A DNA stretch of 11,635 bases from Gammaproteobacteria bacterium. Lineage in GTDB: Bacteria > Pseudomonadota > Gammaproteobacteria > SZUA-229. This document shows, piece after piece, positions 6,020 through 11,635 of the stretch. The stretch spans positions 1 to 11,635 of the forward strand of contig DRLE01000249.1 in the NCBI GenBank assembly GCA_011051475.1, read 5' to 3'. The notes under the pieces were generated by a model. That model searched no databases. It was not told the DNA's origin and saw only the letters and a list, made by a program, of their open reading frames with translations. Positions within the stretch are counted from its first letter, which is position 1; each line of letters begins with the position of its first letter. The position numbers were made by a program, and so were the translations under genes.

Positions 6020-8143
6020 ATGAGATCTGAAGCAAAACAAATTCTGCAAAAAGTAGATGTCGACAAGCTGCCCAGCCTGCCGCATGTTTTGCTTCGCCTG
6101 CTCAATGCCAGCGGCCGCGACAACCCGTCCCTGGACGAGCTGGCCATGATTATCAGCGAAGACCCGGCGCTCTATGCCCGTATACTTGCCGCCTGGCAGC
6201 AGAACCAGCCCTGCCGCCCGCAGGCAATGCCCGATATCGAAACCATGCTCGGCGAACTCGGTATCAATACCGTAAAAAGCATTGCCACCACCGCCAGCGT
6301 ACAGCAGTTTTTCTCCCCCGGTAACAGGGAACACAGCGACTTCCTCAAGCAGCACTGGCAGCATTCGCTTAACTGCGCCACCATTGCCCGCTCACTGGCC
6401 AAGCTCAGCCACTACAGCAACCCGGACGAAGCCTATACCGCCGGTCTGCTGCACGATATCGGCCAGCTGGTACTGGAAACCGCATTCCCTGAAAAGTTCA
6501 ACGTCACCTTTGCCGGCCTGAGCGAGCAGAATTATTTCCAGGATATCGAACTGGAAGCGTTTCGCACCACGCACCAGGAAGTCGGCATGGAACTGCTGAA
6601 AAACCATGGCGCCAGCAGCTTCCTGCTGGATGCGGTGCTTTATCACCACGAAAGCAGTGAACGGGTAAGGGACGCGCACCCCCTGGTCAGGATTGTCCAC
6701 CTGGCAAACCTGCTCAGCGACCGTCATTTCAATGCCGATAATCACAGGGTATTCGATGCCGCCGAAGACCTGCTTGGGCTGTACAAGCCGTTAATACTGG
6801 AAATGCTGGAGAAATCCGAGCAGAAGGTCATTAATATTATCCAGGCGCTGGAACTGAAAATGCCGGAAAAGGGCATGGACAGCGACGCCGTCAAACAGAT
6901 GCAGTCCAGTGATGAGTTCAAGCAGACCCTGCTGGCCGAGCAGATTCGCAATATCGCCCTGCTCGGCAGCCTGAATCAGCAGATTTCACAAAGCCCGAAC
7001 CGTTTCGACAATATCGGCCCGCTGCTGCAGATTATCAACCAGCAAAGCAATATCATGTTCGGCATACGCCAGTGCATCCTGTTCCTTGTGGACAAAAAAC
7101 ACCAGCGCCTGAACGCCCTCGCAGCCGACAGCCAGCCACGACAGCTGGCCGATATCAGCATTCCGCTGAAACCCGGGCGCAGCCTGATCAGCGATGCCCT
7201 GCTGGAGAAACAGCCCCTGCATTCCTTCGACCAGGGCGTGCAGAACCTGTCGATTATCGACCGCCAGCTGCTCAACCTGACCGGCGAGGACGGCATCTAC
7301 TGCCTGCCCATGATCGTTAACGAGGAAACCGTCGGCACCCTGCTGTTCGGCGTCAGGGAAGCGCAGTACAAGAACCTGGGGCGGCAGCTGCCCCTGCTGA
7401 CGCGCTTTGCCGGCGAGGTGGCGCAGGGCCTGCGCGCCCGCCTGAAAGTCTCTTTTATCAGCGCCGATACCATCGAACAGAACAATCAGCAGGAGCAGCT
7501 GATCCGTGAAGTGCTGCACGAAGTGCGCAACCCTCTGAGCATTATGAACAACTACCTGGGCATTCTCAGCTACAAGCTGGAAAACGACAAAACCGCGCAG
7601 GAAGACGTCAATACCATCAAGTCCGAGATCGAGCGGGTCACGCAGATACTCAACCGCCTGACCGAGTCCGAACCTCCCACCGATGAAACCGCCCCGGTCG
7701 ACATCAATGCCATTATTTCCGACCTCACCCGGGTGTTCCAGTCATCGCTGCTGGCCGGCTCGGATATCGAGATAATTCTCGATCTGGACGAGCGGATTTC
7801 CGCCCTGCAAAGCAATGCCAACGCCATAAAACAAATTTATACCAACCTGATAAAAAATGCCGTTGAGGCACTTTCTGCAAAAGGCCAGATTATGGTCTAC
7901 ACTCGGGATAATGTTAATGTCGATGGTAAACAGCACATTGAGCTGACGATCACCGATAATGGACCGGGAATAGATAGTGACATCCTGCCACAGCTGTTTT
8001 CACCTGTGGAATCAACCAAGGGAGATGACCATGCCGGGCTTGGCCTGACCATTGTCAAAAACCTGGTTATTGAATTGCATGGATCCATCAGTTGCAGAAG
8101 TAGCGACAAAGGCACAAGTTTCCACATTCTGCTACCTAAATAA
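6020..8143 (+). CDS. Hybrid HDOD-GAF-sensor histidine kinase
   Basis: A 707-residue protein with no clear membrane segment, so probably cytoplasmic. Residues about 10-270 form an HDOD domain (KLPSLPHVLLRLL at the start, then HS at 115-116, GLLHDIGQ with H145-D146, and YHHESSE). HDOD domains usually act as protein-protein signalling modules. Residues about 330-465 look like a GAF sensor domain. The kinase follows: phospho-acceptor H500 in HEVRNP, N-box N613 in LIKNAVEAL, G1 box DNGPG (646-650) and G2 box GLGL (673-676), all intact. No receiver domain is attached. The next gene encodes a receiver protein, so phosphotransfer to it is the natural reading. The ATG at 6020 is the first in frame after a TGA at 5996. 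No good ribosome site precedes it, only a direct repeat, which may mean controlled translation. The sensed signal is unknown. Confidence 0.92.
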   Translation: MRSEAKQILQKVDVDKLPSLPHVLLRLLNASGRDNPSLDELAMIISEDPALYARILAAWQQNQPCRPQAMPDIETMLGELGINTVKSIATTASVQQFFSPGNREHSDFLKQHWQHSLNCATIARSLAKLSHYSNPDEAYTAGLLHDIGQLVLETAFPEKFNVTFAGLSEQNYFQDIELEAFRTTHQEVGMELLKNHGASSFLLDAVLYHHESSERVRDAHPLVRIVHLANLLSDRHFNADNHRVFDAAEDLLGLYKPLILEMLEKSEQKVINIIQALELKMPEKGMDSDAVKQMQSSDEFKQTLLAEQIRNIALLGSLNQQISQSPNRFDNIGPLLQIINQQSNIMFGIRQCILFLVDKKHQRLNALAADSQPRQLADISIPLKPGRSLISDALLEKQPLHSFDQGVQNLSIIDRQLLNLTGEDGIYCLPMIVNEETVGTLLFGVREAQYKNLGRQLPLLTRFAGEVAQGLRARLKVSFISADTIEQNNQQEQLIREVLHEVRNPLSIMNNYLGILSYKLENDKTAQEDVNTIKSEIERVTQILNRLTESEPPTDETAPVDINAIISDLTRVFQSSLLAGSDIEIILDLDERISALQSNANAIKQIYTNLIKNAVEALSAKGQIMVYTRDNVNVDGKQHIELTITDNGPGIDSDILPQLFSPVESTKGDDHAGLGLTIVKNLVIELHGSISCRSSDKGTSFHILLPK

Positions 8144-8160
8144 CTGAAATATATAAAGAG

Positions 8161-8184
8161 TGCATGGCCGGCAATCACCGTGCA
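8161..8184 (+). other. Hairpin between kinase and response regulator genes
   Basis: TGCATGG (8161-8167) pairs with CCGTGCA (8178-8184), giving a 7-bp stem with one G-U pair and a 10-base loop, 17 bases after the kinase stop. An AAT-rich run, not a T run, follows, so it is not an intrinsic terminator. It may set the mRNA balance between the two genes or be chance. The gap of 103 bases otherwise shows only a possible 13-codon frame from 8164. Confidence 0.3.
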
Positions 8185-8246
8185 ACAATAATAATAACCA
8201 GGTAAAGGCCTGTTCGCTTTTACCATGCAGAGTAAATAACATAAAA

Positions 8247-10424
8247 ATGAGCATAAACGAACAGAAAATCCTTATCGTCGATGACGATCCCGTTGTTCTG
8301 AAAAGCCTTAAGGACTTGCTTGCCGTCAGGGGATTTAACCCCGATGTCGCCATTGGCGGCCAGGAAGCCATTTGCCGTCTTGACCAGAGCGAATACGACC
8401 TGGTTCTGCTGGACCTGCACATGCCCTATGTCACCGGGCACGATGTTATGGCGCATATCCGCGAGAAAAACATCAAGTCATCGGTCATTATCGTCAGCGG
8501 CGAAACCTCTTTCGAAGCCGCCAAGAACGCCTGCACCCAGGGCGCCTACGACTTCCTGCGCAAACCCTATGCCACCGACGAGCTGATCATCACCATTAAT
8601 AATGCGCTCAAGGACCAGCGCCTGCGCAAGCAGAACCAGTTTATGCAGAAGCAGCTCAGCCACTCCGAGCGCCTGCACCGCTACATCGTCAATACCTCGC
8701 CGGACATTATCTATATCCTCGACGAGGATGGTCACTTTACCTTTATCAATGAACGTATCGAAACCCTGCTCGGCTTCAGCAAGGAAGAAATCGTCGGCAA
8801 ACACTATTCCTTTATCGTTCACCATGATGACATTGAAAAGGCCAAGTACGTATTCAACGAGCGCCGCAAGGGCAAGCGCGCCGCCAAGAATGTCGAGTTG
8901 CGCCTGAAATGCAAGGACGAAAGCAATACCCGCCATTTCAGCAACCGCACCCTGCCGATCGAACTCAGCGCCATGGGCATGTATGCCGGCAATGACGTCA
9001 GCTCCGATGCCTATACCGGCACCTATGGCGTGGCGCGCGATGTTACCGAGCGCAAGGTGGCCGAGGAAACCATTAACTTCCAGGCCTACCACGACCTGCT
9101 GACCAAACTGCCCAACCGCGCCCTGCTGCGCGATCGCCTGAATATGGCGATTAACCAGGCCAAGCGAGACAACGAGCAGCTGGCCGTCATGTTCCTCGAC
9201 CTCGACCGCTTCAAGAACATCAACGACAGCCTTGGCCACATGATCGGCGACGAGCTGCTGCAGCAGGTCAGCACCCGGCTGAAAGCCTGCGTCCGCGCAG
9301 GCGACACCCTGGCCCGCTTCGGCGGTGACGAATTCACCCTGATGCTGCCCAAGCTGAAGAATGGCCGCGATGATGCCAGCAGACTGGCGGAAAAAATCAC
9401 CCATACCCTGAAACAGCCGTTTTACGTGGAAGGTCACGAGCTTTACGTCAGCACCAGTATCGGCATCGCCCTTTACCCGCAGGACGGCAACCACATGGAC
9501 ACACTGATCAAGCACGCCGATGTCGCCATGTACCACGTCAAGGGCCAGGGCAAGAACGGCTACCAGTTCTACTCCAATGAAATGCACGTGCCCTATGCCG
9601 AAAACCTGTCGCTGGATACCGGCATACACAAGGCGCTGGACAATAATGAATTCGAGCTGGTCTACCAGCCACAGATAAACCTGCGCAGCGGTGAAATCGT
9701 CGGTGTCGAAGCGCTGCTGCGCTGGGATCACCCCGAGATCGGACCGATATCACCCTCGGAGTTCGTCCCCTTTGCCGAGGAAAGCGGCCTTATTGTCGAT
9801 ATCGGCCACTGGGTACTGAAAACCGCCTGCGGCGAACTCAGCCGCTGGCGCATTGCCGGCCTGCCCGAAATCCGCATGTCCATCAATCTGTCGACAAGGC
9901 AGTTAATGGAAAAAAGCATCGTCGATGATATCCTCGGCATACTCAAGGACTACGACATTCCCGGTCGCTGCCTCGAACTGGAGATTACCGAGAACGCCAT
10001 TATGAGCGATATGGACAGCGTTATCCGCAAGCTCAAGGAGCTCAGCGAACACGACATTACCATTGCCATCGATGACTTCGGCACCGGATACTCCTCTTTA
10101 AGCTACCTGCACAAGCTGCCCATACACACCCTGAAGATCGACCGCACCTTCCTCAAGGAAAGCCGCATCAACAAGGATGACAACACCATTATCAACACCA
10201 TCGTTGCCATGGCCAAGGGTCTGGGACTGAACGTGATTGCTGAAGGCGTGGAGTCACAGGCACAGCTGGAATACCTGCGCAGCATCGACTGCAGTGAAGC
10301 CCAGGGCTTCCTTTTCGGCAAGCCGCTGCCGCCGGATGTGATTTCACAGCTGCTGATCCAGGAGCCTTATGCCACACCGGGCAGCCATGCGGACAGTAGC
10401 AAGCGGACGCACTGGCATCATTAG
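8247..10424 (+). CDS. Response regulator with PAS, GGDEF and EAL domains (cyclic-di-GMP output)
   Basis: I chose the ATG at 8247 (725 residues) because the receiver domain begins at once (KILIVDDD). A GTG at 8160 would add 29 residues including five Asn in a row, which look like intergenic sequence. Neither start has a strong ribosome site. The receiver is complete: D12/D13, phospho-acceptor D56 in LLDLHMP, S84 and K106. A PAS domain (about 145-260; NTSPDIIYILDEDGHF) follows, then GGDEF with RFGGDEF (357-363) and an RxxD inhibitory site (R350-D353), then EAL with E488 in EALLRW, INLSTRQL, LELEITE, DDFGTGYSS (from 609), LKIDRTF, AEGVE and AQGF. Both catalytic sites look intact. It is the likely partner of the HDOD-kinase just upstream, so phosphorylation would tune cyclic-di-GMP synthesis or breakdown. 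The tail after about residue 705 is low-complexity and poorly conserved in type. Confidence 0.94.
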   Translation: MSINEQKILIVDDDPVVLKSLKDLLAVRGFNPDVAIGGQEAICRLDQSEYDLVLLDLHMPYVTGHDVMAHIREKNIKSSVIIVSGETSFEAAKNACTQGAYDFLRKPYATDELIITINNALKDQRLRKQNQFMQKQLSHSERLHRYIVNTSPDIIYILDEDGHFTFINERIETLLGFSKEEIVGKHYSFIVHHDDIEKAKYVFNERRKGKRAAKNVELRLKCKDESNTRHFSNRTLPIELSAMGMYAGNDVSSDAYTGTYGVARDVTERKVAEETINFQAYHDLLTKLPNRALLRDRLNMAINQAKRDNEQLAVMFLDLDRFKNINDSLGHMIGDELLQQVSTRLKACVRAGDTLARFGGDEFTLMLPKLKNGRDDASRLAEKITHTLKQPFYVEGHELYVSTSIGIALYPQDGNHMDTLIKHADVAMYHVKGQGKNGYQFYSNEMHVPYAENLSLDTGIHKALDNNEFELVYQPQINLRSGEIVGVEALLRWDHPEIGPISPSEFVPFAEESGLIVDIGHWVLKTACGELSRWRIAGLPEIRMSINLSTRQLMEKSIVDDILGILKDYDIPGRCLELEITENAIMSDMDSVIRKLKELSEHDITIAIDDFGTGYSSLSYLHKLPIHTLKIDRTFLKESRINKDDNTIINTIVAMAKGLGLNVIAEGVESQAQLEYLRSIDCSEAQGFLFGKPLPPDVISQLLIQEPYATPGSHADSSKRTHWHH

Positions 10425-10488
10425 GGTTATTTTTAACCACAGAGGTCACAGAGGTACACAGAGGAAAAGCTTCCTTTTTTATCGTGTG

Positions 10489-10507
10489 GGAGCGGACAAT
10501 TCCGCGA
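10489..10507 (+). repeat. REP-like unit, left copy
   Basis: GGAGCGGACAATTCCGCGA, preceded by TGTG, resembles the Pseudomonas-type REP layout (TGTAGGAGCG...CGCGA), itself a short imperfect hairpin (GCGGA facing TCCGC). Its exact inverse is at 10601-10619. Two inverted REP units close together are typical of a BIME. The family relation is by memory of the consensus. Confidence 0.65.
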
Positions 10508-10600
10508 ACAGCCATCAGCACCAGCGATATTGCCGGTGACTATAAGCTCTCAGCGTCAAGGAATGTAATCAACAAAAAATCTTTATGTCGCTTCAGGTTG

Positions 10601-10619
10601 TCGCGGAATTGTCCGCTCC
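10601..10619 (-). repeat. REP-like unit, right (inverted) copy
   Basis: This is the exact 19-base reverse complement of the copy at 10489-10507, followed by TACAG, so on the minus strand it reads CTGTA then GGAGCGGACAATTCCGCGA, even closer to the usual REP start. It sits inside the 38-bp outer arms. Confidence 0.65.
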
Positions 10620-10674
10620 TACAGAACAAAACAATAAAAGCTTTTCCTCTGTGTACCTCTGTGACCTCTGTGGT

Positions 10675-11289
10675 TCAAGAAAACGCCTTCAACCTCCCCC
10701 AACTCTTATGCGCAGCCAGCAATTCCAGCGCCTGCGCCAGTAACTCACGTCCCGGTGACATCCGGTGCCATGTCGATGCACCCGACGGATGCGGCAGCGG
10801 AATCAGCTGCGTTTTCACCCCGTAAATCTCCTGCGAAAAAGACTGACCAATCACGTCCACCAGTTTTGCCACCGGCAGATACTGCGAAATTGCCAGCTTG
10901 CCGACGGGAATAATCAGTTTCGGCTGCAACAGCTCGATTTCCTGCTCGAGCCAGCGTGAGCAGTTTTTGATTTCGGTTTTATCCGGCACCCTGTCACCAC
11001 CGCCGGGATTCTTGCCCGGAAAACAGCGGCACACCGCAGCCATATAAACCTGGCGACGAAAGTCCGCCTCGTTGACGCCGATCGACTCAAACCATTTGAA
11101 CAGGGTCTTGCCCGCAGTCCAGGCAAAGGGTCTGCCGAGCTCACCCTCACGGTCACCGGGCGCCTGCCCGATCAGCAGAATCTCCGAGGCCACCGCCTCA
11201 CCGATAATCACCGGCGGCACCATATTCGGGCATAACCGGCACTGGCTTAATGCCTGCTGATGCTGTCTTATTTTTACCAGCGTACTCAC
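10675..11289 (-). CDS. Uracil-DNA glycosylase superfamily protein (family 4-like, Fe-S type)
   Basis: A 204-residue protein likely to remove uracil from DNA in base excision repair. The first active-site region is GQAPGDREGELGRPFAWTAG (41-60), matching the GxAPGxxE...GxPF..AG pattern. The second is HPSGASTWH near the C-terminus, after LIPLP. Four cysteines are placed as in Fe-S cluster glycosylases: C17 and C20 (CRLC), C87 or C89, and C110. The length fits the family. The start is GTG (11289), supported by AGGAAGG (11295-11301) five bases away; no ATG near it fits as well. A promoter with a perfect TATAAT lies just upstream. The gene is convergent with the response regulator gene, and its stop codon touches the 241-bp repeat element. 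Membership of the superfamily is firm; the exact subfamily is less so, since motif 1 has Gln where family 4 often has Glu. Confidence 0.88.
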   Translation of the reverse strand: MSTLVKIRQHQQALSQCRLCPNMVPPVIIGEAVASEILLIGQAPGDREGELGRPFAWTAGKTLFKWFESIGVNEADFRRQVYMAAVCRCFPGKNPGGGDRVPDKTEIKNCSRWLEQEIELLQPKLIIPVGKLAISQYLPVAKLVDVIGQSFSQEIYGVKTQLIPLPHPSGASTWHRMSPGRELLAQALELLAAHKSWGRLKAFS

Positions 11290-11313
11290 ACCTGCCTTCC
11301 TGTCGTTTTTTTC

Positions 11314-11330
11314 TAATGCCGGGCATTATA
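11314..11330 (-). promoter_or_regulatory. Glycosylase promoter -10 box overlapping a 15-bp palindrome
   Basis: On the minus strand TATAAT (11330-11325) is a perfect -10 box about 35 bases upstream of the GTG start; no good -35 is visible. TAATGCC-G-GGCATTA (11314-11328) is a perfect palindrome covering the expected transcription start and part of the -10 box. That is where a repressor would bind. No regulator is known for it, and palindrome function is inference. Confidence 0.4.
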
Positions 11331-11369
11331 GAATAGGTGGGGTCTGGTTAGTATATTGATAGTTTTTTT

Positions 11370-11431
11370 AACCACAGAGGTCACAGAGGGTAACGTTTGT
11401 TGTTTTGCAGGAGTGAACAATTCCACTCCCA
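11370..11431 (+). repeat. Third copy of the AACCACAGAGG / REP-like composite repeat
   Basis: AACCACAGAGGTCACAGAGG (11370-11389) is identical to the first 20 bases of the arms at 10435 and 10675. It is followed after 20 bases by GGAGTGAACAATTCCACTCC (11410-11429), a REP-like hairpin (GGAGTG facing CACTCC, with the central AACAATTCC as in the other REP units). The same two parts in the same order occur at 10435-10507. This unit lies about 80 bases upstream of the glycosylase start. Confidence 0.6.
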
Positions 11432-11476
11432 CAAATACAGGCGTCATAACCAAAAAAATAAGGAACCTCTGATTAA

Positions 11477-11635
11477 TGTCATTTTGGGCGCAGCGTAGCG
11501 AAGTCGATATGTCCATGGATGGACGGTAGTAGGGTAACGCAGGAGCAGTTACCGGAAAATCTTATGCTCCGTAACTCGTTGATCGCACAGTAGTAAAAGA
11601 TCCTTCGACTTCGCTACGCTGCGCTCAGGATGACA
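11477..11635. repeat. 159-bp MITE-like element with 31-bp terminal inverted repeats
   Basis: The left end (11477-11507) starts TGTCATTTTGGGCGCAGCG and the right end (11605-11635) is its inverse with 28 of 31 matches. The right end reaches exactly the last base of the window, so it could extend further. The end sequence resembles a widely dispersed repeat (TGTCATCCTGAGCGCAGCG). Inside are GTCCAT-GG-ATGGAC (11511-11524) and GGTAAC-N9-GTTACC (11533-11553). No open frame of interest and no transposase are present. Confidence 0.65.

Larger units (their letters stand above)
10435..10675. repeat. 241-bp palindromic element with perfect 38-bp terminal inverted repeats
   Basis: The left arm (10435-10472) begins AACCACAGAGGTCACAGAGG and the right arm (10638-10675) is its exact reverse complement over 38 bases. 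A second, inner inverted repeat lies at 10489-10507 and 10601-10619. The middle (about 10508-10600) has no gene. The element separates two convergent genes and could end transcription in both directions, since the transcript would form a long stem. There is no transposase and I see no flanking target duplication, so it is best called a MITE- or BIME-like repeat. The last base of the right arm is the final base of the stop codon of the minus-strand glycosylase gene. Confidence 0.8.

Noticed and set aside
8160..8246. N-terminal extension of the response regulator from GTG 8160
   Set aside because: It would add 29 residues with five Asn in a row before a receiver domain that starts normally at 8247, and the GTG has no ribosome site at proper distance.
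8478..9731. A 417-codon open frame on the minus strand inside the response regulator gene
   Set aside because: It is the antisense shadow of a strongly supported receiver-PAS-GGDEF-EAL gene with codon bias that keeps the opposite strand open; its product is a low-complexity mix of A, V, L and G without recognisable motifs.
10435..10472. CRISPR-like or tandem repeat (ACAGAGG units)
   Set aside because: The short units repeat at only 9-10 bases inside one arm, with no spacers; the block is part of an interspersed repeat.
11313..11516. A 67-codon minus-strand frame upstream of the glycosylase gene
   Set aside because: It is made of repeat sequence (the MITE-like end and the ACAGAGG block) and has no protein-like motif.

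Overview
The window looks like a chromosomal stretch of a respiring, signalling-rich gammaproteobacterium. The evidence is moderate GC with Gammaproteobacteria-style codon use, a multiheme c-type cytochrome, several EAL/GGDEF proteins, and REP-like and other short interspersed repeats between genes. I cannot name the genus from the sequence. Seven protein-coding genes are supported; the first is cut by the window edge.

Layout. (1) Positions 1-2219, plus strand: the C-terminal part of a multiheme cytochrome c, then 27 bases later a FAD/NAD(P) disulfide-type oxidoreductase of the dihydrolipoamide dehydrogenase/mercuric reductase family. These two probably form an operon. (2) 2220-2359: a short gap holding three copies of a TTTGCG-type repeat between convergent genes. 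(3) 2360-3379, minus strand: a lone AbiEi-like winged-helix regulator (antitoxin family) with no toxin gene beside it. It has a repeat-derived insert in its coding sequence and a palindrome in front of its start. (4) 3599-5692, plus: a membrane-anchored GGDEF-EAL protein. (5) 5693-6019: an AT-rich promoter/leader region with hairpins and an 11-bp direct repeat. (6) 6020-10424, plus: an HDOD-GAF-histidine kinase followed by a response regulator with PAS, GGDEF and EAL domains, very likely a cognate two-component pair whose output is cyclic-di-GMP. (7) 10435-10675: a 241-bp palindromic repeat element with nested inverted repeats. (8) 10675-11289, minus: a uracil-DNA glycosylase superfamily protein. 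(9) 11290-11635: no gene; the glycosylase promoter, a third copy of the composite repeat, and a 159-bp element with 31-bp terminal inverted repeats that ends at the window edge.

How the parts fit. The main theme is cyclic-di-GMP signalling: two bifunctional-type GGDEF-EAL proteins (one membrane bound, one phosphorylation controlled) flank a sensor kinase with an unusual HDOD front end. The cytochrome/flavoenzyme pair suggests a redox function. The AbiEi-like gene and the repeats are accessory material. I did not find a clearly new multi-gene system. The best leads are the HDOD-kinase/GGDEF-EAL module with its structured leader, the orphan AbiEi gene, and the three-copy composite repeat family.
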